Source: an uncultured Verrucomicrobiota bacterium
GTDB taxonomy: Bacteria; Verrucomicrobiota; Kiritimatiellia; RFP12; UBA1067
Reading direction: 5' to 3'
DNA: 12,802 bases
Assembly: GCA_945613785.1 (NCBI GenBank)
Contig: CALZAJ010000025.1
Coordinates: forward strand, 1 to 12,802
This document shows, piece by piece, positions 6,321 through 12,802 of this stretch. Position numbers and translations under genes: made by a program. The notes below the pieces were generated by a model, which saw nothing but the letters and a program-made list of their open reading frames with translations, did no database searches and had not been told where the DNA came from. Within the stretch, counting starts at the first letter, position 1. The number at the start of each line of letters is the position of its first letter.

Positions 6321-7808
6321 CTAGGCGGAGGCCCGAAGCCGTCCGTTGCAGTTGTCGCATCCGCCACAGGCACGGTCATCCGACTGATCGCCGAAATAGT
6401 CTAGGATGAACTGATGCCGGCACGTCTCCGCTGAGACGAAATCGAGCATCGTCCGCAAACGCCGTCGATCCTGGTAGCGTTTCTCCCTGCGGGCATCGAA
6501 GATGCGTATCACGTCCAGGTCTTCCTTCCCGGGAACGACGCGGTATTCCGTCTGCAGACCCGTCGATTCGCGCGTCAGCAGACCGTGGTTGAGGAGAACG
6601 TTTACCGTGGTCGAAACCGCGCTGGCGTTCTTGATCCCGAGACGGCGGGCGAGCGGTCCCGCGACGACGGAAAAGGACCTGCTCCCACAGGACAGCATCC
6701 ACCCCCAGACCAGCAAGGCCGTCTCGGACGTCGGATTGGCGCCTTCGACGAAATACTCCTGGATCTTGATGTCGACGTAATTGAACAGGAGCTCGCAGCA
6801 CGACCGCTTCCCGTCACGTCCCGCACGACCGATCTCCTGATAATACTGTTCGATCCCGCCCGGCACGTTCCAATGCGCGACAAAACGGATATCCGCCCGG
6901 TCGATGCCCATTCCGAAGGCCGTGGTCGCCACGACCACCGGATGCGCGCATTCCTGGAATTCACGCAGGGCCAGCGTCCGTTGTCCTTCCGTCATCCCGG
7001 CATGATACATCAGCACCTGGATGTCATCCCGTCCCGCCAACTCCTTGCACAGCAAGGCGAAGACCTTTTCCACGTTCTTTCTCGTCGAGGCATAGACGAC
7101 CCCCGTCCTGTGCGCCTTGACCAAGGTCAGCAGCCGGGCGAGCTTCTCCGTCTCGTCACCGCATCGCGTCACCGCAATCTGCAGGTTCGGACGCGAAAAG
7201 CCGAGCACTTCCACGAAGGGCGGACGCCGTCGGTTGACGCCAAGTCCGAGCTGGCGGATGATGTCCTCTCGGACCGCCGGGGTCGCCGTGGCCGTAAGGG
7301 CCATGATCCGCGCCTTCGGGAAGCGCGCGACGATCTTCCCGATCTCCAGATAGTCCGGCCGGAAGTCGTGTCCCCACTGACTGATGCAATGCGCTTCGTC
7401 AATGGCGATCATCGACAGGTCCGTCTCCGCAAGAATCGCCGAGAAGCTTTCCGTTCGAAGACGCTCTGGAGCGACATAGACGAGCTTGTACTCGCAGGCG
7501 GCAACCTGATGGGAACGCTTTTCGAGAACGTTCTTGGGGAGCAGTCCGTGCAGACAGGTCGCCGCAATCCCACGCCGTCTCAGGGCATCGACCTGGTCTT
7601 GCATCAACGCGATCAGCGGAGAGACCACCAGCGTCGTGCCAGGCAGACGCATGGCCGCCAGCTGGTAGCACAACGACTTCCCCGAACCCGTCGGCATGAC
7701 GACCAAGGCGTCGTCCCCCTTCAAGACCGCGGCAATCGCCTCGCGTTGTCCGACGCGGAATTCCCGGAGTCCGAAAGTCTCCGACAGCTCTTCCATGATT
7801 CCTTTCAT
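6321..7808 (-). CDS. recQ: RecQ-family ATP-dependent DNA helicase (short form)
   Basis: A 495-aa 3'-5' superfamily 2 helicase for recombination and fork repair. Visible motifs are motif 0 (FRVGQ, 17-21), Walker A TGSGKS (40-45), the DEAH box (137-140), the RecQ aromatic-rich loop SQWGHDFRPDY (143-153), and motif VI QEIGRAGRDG (324-333). A four-cysteine zinc site of RecQ type is at Cys463, Cys481, Cys484 and Cys487. About 85 residues resembling a winged helix (357-440) are inserted between the second RecA-like domain and the zinc site. The protein ends eight residues after the last cysteine, so the usual C-terminal winged helix and HRDC domain are missing. The ATG at 7808 overlaps the previous stop as ATGA and has AAGGAG five bases upstream; an ATG at 7796 also has an AAGGA site. 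It ends 41 bases before nrnA. Confidence 0.93.
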   Translation of the reverse strand: MKGIMEELSETFGLREFRVGQREAIAAVLKGDDALVVMPTGSGKSLCYQLAAMRLPGTTLVVSPLIALMQDQVDALRRRGIAATCLHGLLPKNVLEKRSHQVAACEYKLVYVAPERLRTESFSAILAETDLSMIAIDEAHCISQWGHDFRPDYLEIGKIVARFPKARIMALTATATPAVREDIIRQLGLGVNRRRPPFVEVLGFSRPNLQIAVTRCGDETEKLARLLTLVKAHRTGVVYASTRKNVEKVFALLCKELAGRDDIQVLMYHAGMTEGQRTLALREFQECAHPVVVATTAFGMGIDRADIRFVAHWNVPGGIEQYYQEIGRAGRDGKRSCCELLFNYVDIKIQEYFVEGANPTSETALLVWGWMLSCGSRSFSVVAGPLARRLGIKNASAVSTTVNVLLNHGLLTRESTGLQTEYRVVPGKEDLDVIRIFDARREKRYQDRRRLRTMLDFVSAETCRHQFILDYFGDQSDDRACGGCDNCNGRLRASA

Positions 7809-9007
7809 CTCATCTCCTTTCCAAGTTCTTCGATTAGCTGACAGTTAAGACAGTCCGGATGCACCTGCAAACAGAAATCGCGATGGATCTGGATGAGTCC
7901 CTGCATCTTCAGTCCATTGTGGAGGTACCAGGCCCTGGGATTATGATCGCGGCCGAACATCCGAAAGGCCGTCAGTCGCATGGGCTCCGAAGGATCCTCC
8001 GGCGGGAGCCAGCGGGGACTTTGGAGAACCCTTCCCTCCGCCAGCGCAAACGGCAGGATCACGTTGGCGAGGACGGCCCCGGCGCGCCCGCGTCCCATGC
8101 GACGGCCCTCGGTCATCAGTCCGATCATCTCGCGACATGACGCGTCCGAGAAGTCGGCGACATCCAGGAGATCCATGATCCGCGTCGCCGTGAAGATCTC
8201 CGCAGCCGCCGACAGCCGCACCTCGGGCGCGTTCCGCGGACGCACGGCTCCACGATCCCACTCGACAAACGAGGCGGCGGCCAGCAAAGCCGAACGGGCG
8301 TTCTGCGGTTCGGATATCACAAGCGCATACGGCACCCGTTCGGCCACCTGACGAAATCCGGGCGAGTTCCGCTTGTAGCCGAGTGCATTCATGACCTCAC
8401 GATAGAATACCTCCGTGCGACGCTCTCGTCCCGACGACAGCAGCTGGCGAATGCGGCGCGCCTTCGTTTCCAGCCGATAGGCCCCGGCTTCGGCAAGGAC
8501 CATCCCCGCGAGATCGGGATCCGCCGCGAGGCGTCCGTGGCACGGACGGTCCTCCGACGGCAGGCGGGCGAACGGGTAGGCCCCGAGGTCAATCTGCTCG
8601 GGGGCGAATCCGATCTGCGGCGTCAGGAAGCGTCCGAGCCAGACCGAGACCGCACCCTTCGGAAGCGTCACGGGGTCGGGTCCGCAACTCCAGGTCACGT
8701 GCACGACCACGTTCCGATACGCCGGATCGCCGCCGTGTCCGTGCGCGGTCCAGTCCGACGGATGCAGATGAACCTCCACATCGCCCCTCAACCGACGCCG
8801 ATCCGGTCCGACCTCAAGGACGGCATTCCGAAAATCCGGTCCGGCGCCCAGATTCCAATCGCCGGGATGGATGACCCGCAGCGTCTCGCCGGTCCGGGTG
8901 ACGAGATTCGACGGACGCATTGCGCGGTCATACCAGATCGCCTGTACGTGACGCTCGGTGAGCGGTTCACGGGACCGACGATAGCACTGGAAGCGCAGAT
9001 TTTCCAT
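7805..9007 (-). CDS. DUF2851 family protein, function unknown
   Basis: A 400-aa protein recognised by the DUF2851 hallmarks HPGDWNLGAGPDFRNA (47-62), GDVEVHLHPSDW (75-86) and DPAYRNVVVHV (94-104). The order Pro57-Asp58, about 20 residues, Glu78-Val-His80 resembles a PD-(D/E)XK-type nuclease core with His in place of the usual Lys; that is my inference. The C-terminus holds a C-x6-C-x2-C cluster (Cys379, Cys386, Cys389) in HRDFCLQVHPDCLNCQ. This recalls the first three ligands of the EndoIII/MutY iron-sulfur loop, but no fourth cysteine follows. No signal peptide or membrane segment is seen. Its ATG shares one base with the recA stop (TGATG) and its stop overlaps the recQ start, so it is translationally locked between two recombination genes. 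A DNA-processing role is plausible but unproven. Confidence 0.85.
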   Translation of the reverse strand: MENLRFQCYRRSREPLTERHVQAIWYDRAMRPSNLVTRTGETLRVIHPGDWNLGAGPDFRNAVLEVGPDRRRLRGDVEVHLHPSDWTAHGHGGDPAYRNVVVHVTWSCGPDPVTLPKGAVSVWLGRFLTPQIGFAPEQIDLGAYPFARLPSEDRPCHGRLAADPDLAGMVLAEAGAYRLETKARRIRQLLSSGRERRTEVFYREVMNALGYKRNSPGFRQVAERVPYALVISEPQNARSALLAAASFVEWDRGAVRPRNAPEVRLSAAAEIFTATRIMDLLDVADFSDASCREMIGLMTEGRRMGRGRAGAVLANVILPFALAEGRVLQSPRWLPPEDPSEPMRLTAFRMFGRDHNPRAWYLHNGLKMQGLIQIHRDFCLQVHPDCLNCQLIEELGKEMR

Positions 9008-10035
9008 CAGGCCGCCTTCTTGGCTTTCACAACGACGACGGGAGACTCCTTGATCGCCGCGACGATCCGTTCGGTCACGGACGGATTCTCCTTCAGGTAG
9101 GTGATCGTCGCGAGCGATCCCTGGGCGAGCTGTTCCTGTCCGAAGGCCAGCCAGCTGCCGCGTTTCTCGACCACCCCGCGCGCAATCGCCGCATCGATGA
9201 CCGATCCCTCATAGGAGATGCCGCAGGAGTAGAGGATGTCAAACTCGGCCTCGGTAAACGGTGCGGCGACCTTGTTCTTGACGACCTTCACGCGTGTACG
9301 GTTGCCGACGATCTCACCGGCCGTGTTCTTGATGGCGCCAATGCGCTGAACCTGCAGCCGACACGAGGCGTAGAACTTCAGCGCCTTGCCGCCGGGCGTC
9401 GTCTCAGGATTTCCGAACATGACACCGATCTTCTCGCGGACCTGGTTGGTGAAGACGCAGAGCGTCCCGCTTTGCGCAATGGCCGCGGTCAGCTTGCGCA
9501 TGGCCTGCGACATCAGACGGGCCTGGAGTCCCACATGGCTGTCGCCCATCGCCCCATCGATCTCCGCCTGCGGCGTCAAGGCCGCTACAGAATCGACGAC
9601 GACGATATCAAGCGCACCCGACTTCACGAGCTCCTCGCAGATGGTCAGTGCCTCTTCGCCGCTGTTGGGCTGCGAGACGATCAGGTTGTCAAGGTCGACG
9701 CCGATCTTCCGCGCATAGCCCGGGTCCAGCGCATGCTCCGCATCAATGAACGCCGCGGACCCGCCGGCCTTCTGCACGTTGGCGACGGCATGGAGCGCCA
9801 GCGTCGTCTTGCCGGACGACTCATGTCCGTAGAGCTCGATGATGCGTCCCTTCGGCAACCCTCCGATGCCCAGCGCCAGGTCGAGTGACAGCGAACCCGT
9901 CGGCACGGCCTCGATGTCGTTCTTCGCCTGTTCGCCGAGACGCATGATCGACATCTCCCCGAACTCCTTGCGAATCTGCCCAAGGACGGTCTCCAGGGCG
10001 TTGCTCAGTTTCTTCAGTGCGGTTTCCTTGGCCAT
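9007..10035 (-). CDS. recA: Recombinase RecA
   Basis: A full-length 342-aa RecA. It forms ATP-dependent filaments on single-stranded DNA, catalyses homologous pairing and strand exchange, and stimulates LexA self-cleavage where a LexA exists. Walker A is GHESSGKTT at residues 70-78, with His where many RecA proteins have Pro. DAEHALDP, IVVVDSVAALTP (Walker B), the loop 1 region EIDGAMGDSHVGLQARLMSQ and the loop 2 region FTNQVREKIGVMFGNPETTPGG are all intact. The C-terminus ends in a short basic tail (VVVVKAKKAA) rather than the acidic tail of the E. coli protein. The ATG at 10035 has an ideal AGGAGG five bases upstream. The gene lies 13 bases after yraN, so it has no room for a private promoter immediately upstream. 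It overlaps the DUF2851 start by one base. Confidence 0.99.
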   Translation of the reverse strand: MAKETALKKLSNALETVLGQIRKEFGEMSIMRLGEQAKNDIEAVPTGSLSLDLALGIGGLPKGRIIELYGHESSGKTTLALHAVANVQKAGGSAAFIDAEHALDPGYARKIGVDLDNLIVSQPNSGEEALTICEELVKSGALDIVVVDSVAALTPQAEIDGAMGDSHVGLQARLMSQAMRKLTAAIAQSGTLCVFTNQVREKIGVMFGNPETTPGGKALKFYASCRLQVQRIGAIKNTAGEIVGNRTRVKVVKNKVAAPFTEAEFDILYSCGISYEGSVIDAAIARGVVEKRGSWLAFGQEQLAQGSLATITYLKENPSVTERIVAAIKESPVVVVKAKKAA

Positions 10036-10048
10036 GTCGGCCTCCTTT

Positions 10049-10489
10049 CTAGTCTTTCCAATTCACGTATCGTTCACCCTTGACGAAGATCCGGACCCGT
10101 TCCACGTGGTCGATCTCCGCCTGCCCGCGAGATTCCGGCGTTCCATACACCTCGATGACATCGAAGCGATAGTTTCCGTGCCAGCGGTTCTTCAGCAGCC
10201 AGGCCCTGAACGCACGCCGCAGGAGATCCTTCTTCTTCCGCGTGATGCTCCGCAGCCGACGCTGACGTTCCTCATGCGCCTTGTGTTGCTTGACCTCGAC
10301 GAAGACCAACGTGTCGATCTCCTTCTGGTAGGCGATGATGTCGATCTCCAGTCGGGCGTCCCAGGCACAGGGACGGACGTTTCGCTCGACGATCACGTAC
10401 CCCTGCGCACGGAGATACTCGACCGCTCGCTCTTCGCCCCAGGCGCCATGGACGACACCGACGTTGCGTCCTTTAGGCGGCCGACGCAT
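10049..10489 (-). CDS. yraN: YraN/UPF0102-family nuclease-fold protein
   Basis: A 146-aa member of the YraN (UPF0102) family, predicted to have a PD-(D/E)XK-like nuclease fold. The N-terminal helix GAWGEERAVEYLRAQGYVIVERNVR matches the family pattern. The putative active site is Glu48-Ile-Asp50 (LEIDIIAY) plus Glu65-Val-Lys67 (LVFVEVK), all present. The family is usually about 110-130 aa, so this copy is slightly long, with an extended basic N-terminus and an insertion around RLEID. The start ATG at 10489 lies inside the end of the preceding gene (17-base overlap) with GGGAG seven bases upstream. In many bacteria yraN neighbours genes for DNA handling such as comM and rnhB, which agrees with the order seen here. 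Its cellular role is not settled. Confidence 0.85.
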   Translation of the reverse strand: MRRPPKGRNVGVVHGAWGEERAVEYLRAQGYVIVERNVRPCAWDARLEIDIIAYQKEIDTLVFVEVKQHKAHEERQRRLRSITRKKKDLLRRAFRAWLLKNRWHGNYRFDVIEVYGTPESRGQAEIDHVERVRIFVKGERYVNWKD

Positions 10490-11066
10490 TGCGTTTCTCC
10501 CGAAGGGACGCCTTGTACTGCGAGGTATCGTGCTCCACGAGCATCGGAATGCCGAAGCAGATCACACCCATCGAGCTCTCGATCGCCGCAGTCAACCCAA
10601 GCGCCTCAGAGGGCGACAGGAAGATCATCGCATGCGCGTCCGTCCCGTCGCGGCGACTGCGGAACACCTCGAAGAGATAGCCCTGCTTCGGCTCGACGGA
10701 ATGGGCAAGGACGATCTTGGTCGTTCCGCGCGGCGACTGATGGAAGAGTCCGCGACCGTCCTCAAGCGACTCGCATTCGCCGCGGAAGACCTGCAGCATC
10801 TTGCTGATGTCCGTAAAATCGAGCTTCACGGTGATCGCGCCCTCCCAGTCGAACCGCGGATAGACGGGCACGGCGCCCAGACGGTCCCCAATCGTCAGTT
10901 GCGTGGCGAATGTCGCCATGATGCTGCCGTCCGTGTCGTCATGCGCCGGATGCAGCTCCAGCTGCAGCGCCCCACCCGTCCCTCGCGCATTGGCATGATA
11001 GAAGGCGAGCTTCGGCCGGAAGCTTCCGAGCGGACGCTTCGTTCCCTCCTGTTGAGTTTCGTTCAT
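10473..11066 (-). CDS. Unrecognised conserved-looking protein in the comM-recA operon
   Basis: A 197-aa protein I cannot assign to a named family. The start is ATG 11066, with AAGGAG seven bases upstream and 29 bases after the comM stop. The first 15 residues are polar and probably disordered. A compact alpha/beta domain follows, with motif-like stretches FYHANARGTGGALQLELHPA (22-41), FDWEGAITVKLDFTDISKML, FRGECESLEDGRGLFHQSP and FLSPSEALGLTAAIESSMGV. There is no signal peptide or membrane helix, and no cysteine-rich zinc site or nucleotide-binding loop. Alternating strands rich in aromatic and basic residues, together with the neighbours, suggest a nucleic-acid-binding protein. A Whirly-like single-stranded DNA-binding fold is one guess, but sequence alone does not show it. 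It overlaps yraN by 17 bases, so it is very likely co-translated with the recombination genes. Confidence 0.8.
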   Translation of the reverse strand: MNETQQEGTKRPLGSFRPKLAFYHANARGTGGALQLELHPAHDDTDGSIMATFATQLTIGDRLGAVPVYPRFDWEGAITVKLDFTDISKMLQVFRGECESLEDGRGLFHQSPRGTTKIVLAHSVEPKQGYLFEVFRSRRDGTDAHAMIFLSPSEALGLTAAIESSMGVICFGIPMLVEHDTSQYKASLREKRNASAA

Positions 11067-11095
11067 TGTCTTTCTCCTTTCGTTTCGTTTTGTGA

Positions 11096-12634
11096 TCAAG
11101 CCCAGAACTTCATGTCCAGCATCCGGTACCCGCTGGCGTCCATGATGTCCGATTCCGTGACATTGTCGTCTCCCCGGAGATCCGCCGAGGTACGCGCGAC
11201 ACGCAACACACGGTCGTAGGCGCGCGCCGAGAGGTTCAGCCGCTCAAGCGTCTTGCGAATCTCCTCGGCGGCTTTCGCCGTCAGTTTGCAGATGTCATTG
11301 AGATCCCGGCTCTTGGCATCCGCATTCGTCAGCACCCCGCGCATTCCGCGATAGCGCTCGGTCTGGATGCGACGCGCAGCCATGACCCGTTCGCGCACGG
11401 CCGAACTCGGTTCGCCCGAGGGAAGCCCCGTCAGATCCTTGACCGGCACCGCATTGACGCCAACCTGGATGTCGATGCGGTCCAGGAGCGGACCCGATAC
11501 GCGTTGCTGGTACTTGAGGATCTGCCGCTGCGTGCAACGACATTCGTGCGTCGGGTCCCCCAGGTATCCGCATGGACACGGGTTCATCGCGGCGACGAGC
11601 ATGAAGCGCGAAGGATAGTCGCATGCCGCCGCCGCACGGGACACGCCGACGTGTCCGTCCTCCAGCGGCTGCCGCAACACCTCGAGCGCCTGGCGCGGAA
11701 ATTCCGCGAACTCGTCGAGGAAGAGGACGCCGCGATGCGCGAGCGAGACTTCGCCCGGAACCGGATGCGAACCGCCGCCCAGCAGGCCGATGGCGCTGAC
11801 CGTATGATGCGGCGCCCGAAAAGGCCGCTGCGTCACGAAACTCCCGCCGCCTTTTTCGGCGCCCGCGACCGAGTGGATCTTCGAGACTTCGAGCGCCTCT
11901 TCGACGGACATCGGCGGAAGGATCGACGGGATGCGTCGCGCGAGCATCGTCTTGCCCGCCCCGGGCGATCCGATCATCAGCATGTTGTGTCCTCCGGCAA
12001 CGGCCAATTCCATCGCGCGACGCACGGTCTCCTGTCCTTTCACGTCCGCGAAATCGTCCCCGCTTTCGCGCGCCGCCTCCACGAGGTCCGCGAGGTCGGT
12101 GAAGCGCGGTTCGATCTTGATCTCGCCCGAGAGATACATCGCCGCCTCGCGCAGCGTCCGCACCGGGATGACATCAATGCCCGTCACCACGCTCGCCTCT
12201 TCGGCGTTCGATTCGGGAACCAGGATGGCCCGCTTGCCGATGCGCCGCATCTCCATGACAATCGGCAGGATGCCCTTCACGCGGCGCACCTCGCCGGACA
12301 AGGCCAGCTCGCCGACCATGGCGTATTCCGCCAGCTTTTCGGTGTTCAGACGCTTGGTCGCCTTCAAAAGACAGATCGCAATCGGAAGATCGTAGATCGG
12401 CCCCTCCTTGCGCACGTCCGCAGGCGCCAGGTTCACCGTGACCGCATACTCTTCCTTCGAACTGTAACCCGAATTCTTCAGGGCCGTGGAGACACGGTCC
12501 TTCGCTTCCTTCACCGCCGTGTCCGGAAGACCGACGATCGCGAACGAACTCGTGCCGCAGACCGAATACACCTCGATCTCTACCGTCGAGGCCTCGACGC
12601 CGTTGATTGTTCCACCATAACACTTTGCCAACAT
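11096..12634 (-). CDS. comM: ComM/YifB-family Mg-chelatase-like AAA+ ATPase
   Basis: A complete 512-aa ComM/YifB protein. ComM forms hexameric rings that drive branch migration to extend integration of incoming DNA during natural transformation; homologues occur in many species not known to be competent. The N-terminal Lon-like ChlI domain (about 1-170) begins MLAKCYGGTINGVEA and carries FAIVGLPDTAVKEAKDRV. The AAA+ core has Walker A GSPGAGKT (222-229), RPFRAPHHTVS (270-280) and Walker B VLFLDE (303-308). A zinc-type cysteine set sits in NPCPCGYLGDPTHECRC (Cys353, 355, 365, 367). The C-terminal domain ends with ARTSADL and YRMLD motifs typical of the family. The ATG at 12634 has AAGGA eight bases upstream. 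It appears to be the first gene of the recombination operon. Confidence 0.97.
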   Translation of the reverse strand: MLAKCYGGTINGVEASTVEIEVYSVCGTSSFAIVGLPDTAVKEAKDRVSTALKNSGYSSKEEYAVTVNLAPADVRKEGPIYDLPIAICLLKATKRLNTEKLAEYAMVGELALSGEVRRVKGILPIVMEMRRIGKRAILVPESNAEEASVVTGIDVIPVRTLREAAMYLSGEIKIEPRFTDLADLVEAARESGDDFADVKGQETVRRAMELAVAGGHNMLMIGSPGAGKTMLARRIPSILPPMSVEEALEVSKIHSVAGAEKGGGSFVTQRPFRAPHHTVSAIGLLGGGSHPVPGEVSLAHRGVLFLDEFAEFPRQALEVLRQPLEDGHVGVSRAAAACDYPSRFMLVAAMNPCPCGYLGDPTHECRCTQRQILKYQQRVSGPLLDRIDIQVGVNAVPVKDLTGLPSGEPSSAVRERVMAARRIQTERYRGMRGVLTNADAKSRDLNDICKLTAKAAEEIRKTLERLNLSARAYDRVLRVARTSADLRGDDNVTESDIMDASGYRMLDMKFWA

Positions 12635-12692
12635 GTCTGCCGTCCTTCCTTGCGTTCAAGACGGCGACATTATGGAATATTCTGGGAGAACA
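12635..12692 (-). promoter_or_regulatory. comM leader and weak promoter region
   Basis: This region contains the comM ribosome site (AAGGA, eight bases from the ATG) and one possible -10 hexamer, CATAAT, at 12674-12669, placing a transcript start at about 12662. No acceptable -35 hexamer is found 16-19 bases upstream. That fits a promoter needing an activator bound to the adjacent array. The assignment is tentative. Confidence 0.3.
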
Positions 12693-12758
12693 ATTGTCCG
12701 CGGAGTGTCCGTTTAGTGTCCTAATATTCGGACACTCTACGGACACTCCGCGGACACT
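12693..12758. repeat. 66-bp palindromic array of six heptamers with 11-bp period, upstream of comM
   Basis: Three heptamers AGTGTCC lie at 12693 (variant ATTGTCC), 12704 and 12715, and three in the opposite orientation (GGACACT) at 12730, 12741 and 12752. Each set has exactly 11-bp spacing. The two sets mirror each other around 12725.5, and 29 of 33 opposing bases pair. Heptamers are separated by 4-bp linkers, the geometry of OmpR/PhoB-type response-regulator boxes. The innermost two flank an AT-rich core (TAATATTC). The array lies 59-124 bases upstream of the comM start. Its first unit falls where a -35 box would be for a weak -10 (CATAAT, minus strand 12674-12669), and no -35 hexamer is recognisable there. 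A regulatory operator is the favoured reading; a mobile palindromic element or terminator hairpin is possible. Confidence 0.85.
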
Positions 12759-12802
12759 TCTTTTGCTGACTTCTGTTAAGGGAGGAGCATATAGCCGTTG
12801 GT

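Noticed and set aside
6585..7841. Long plus-strand open frame of 418 codons opposite recQ
   Set aside because: It mirrors the recQ codons and has no family motifs, whereas the minus-strand protein has every RecQ helicase motif.
11067..11099. Upstream TTG start for the unknown 197-aa protein, overlapping the comM stop
   Set aside because: The ATG at 11066 has a strong AAGGAG at seven bases, and the extra residues (ITKRNERRKT) are encoded by the ribosome-site region itself.
11504..12724. Long plus-strand open frame opposite comM
   Set aside because: Its composition (Arg, His and Asp rich) fits a shadow frame. ComM on the other strand is certain, and the frame would run into the heptamer array.
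12693..12758. CRISPR-like array
   Set aside because: The repeat unit is only 7 bp with 4-bp linkers and switches orientation at a dyad; there are no spacers of CRISPR size.
12776..12802. Possible C-terminal end of an upstream minus-strand gene (in-frame TNGYMLLP then TAA)
   Set aside because: Only eight codons are visible and the other frames are also open; this is too short to support a coding call.
12764..12802. GGGAGGAG ribosome-site-like sequence on the plus strand near the right edge
   Set aside because: No acceptable start codon follows at proper spacing before the window ends, and the purine tract is equally explained by the opposite-strand reading.

Overview
All supportable genes in this window lie on the minus strand, so the biological reading direction is from about 12.8 kb down to 1. 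The organism is a Gram-negative bacterium. It has a tripartite efflux system with an outer-membrane factor, two proteins with lipoprotein signal peptides, and AGGAGG-type ribosome binding sites. The DNA is GC-rich by eye. Gene order and protein flavour suggest the Planctomycetes-Verrucomicrobia-Chlamydiae superphylum (Kiritimatiellota/Lentisphaerota-like), but this is a low-confidence guess. No rRNA, tRNA, CRISPR array, transposase or phage gene was seen.

Layout in reading order. (1) 12635-12802: upstream region of comM, holding a near-perfect 66-bp palindrome built from six heptamers on an 11-bp period. (2) 12634-6321: a tightly packed DNA-processing cluster: comM, an unrecognised 197-aa protein, a YraN-like nuclease-fold protein, recA, a DUF2851 protein and recQ. 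Spacings are 29, -17, 13, -1 and -4 bases, which suggests one translationally coupled operon. (3) 6279-3067: nrnA (DHH/DHHA1 phosphoesterase), an ELM1-like GT-B-type protein and an orphan sensor histidine kinase. A possible extended -10 promoter sits just before nrnA. (4) 2996-1: a tolC-macA-macB-type efflux operon, with macB cut by the window edge. It is driven by a consensus promoter (TTGACA-N18-TATAAT) that lies almost on top of the tolC start codon and carries an AcrR/TetR-like dyad between the promoter boxes.

How the genes may work together. ComM (branch migration in natural transformation), RecA (strand exchange), RecQ (3'-5' helicase) and NrnA (degradation of short oligonucleotides) form a coherent recombination/DNA-uptake toolkit. 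This makes the three uncharacterised or poorly characterised passengers (the 197-aa protein, YraN and DUF2851) candidates for DNA-metabolism roles. The efflux operon looks like a separate module with its own repressor-type control. The histidine kinase just upstream of it has no response regulator in view, and its coding sequence has been invaded in frame by short GGGG..CCCC palindromes.

The most interesting signals are non-coding: the phased palindromic array upstream of comM, the leaderless/operator-embedded tolC promoter, and the intragenic palindromes in the kinase gene. No gene-free stretch exceeds 300 bases.
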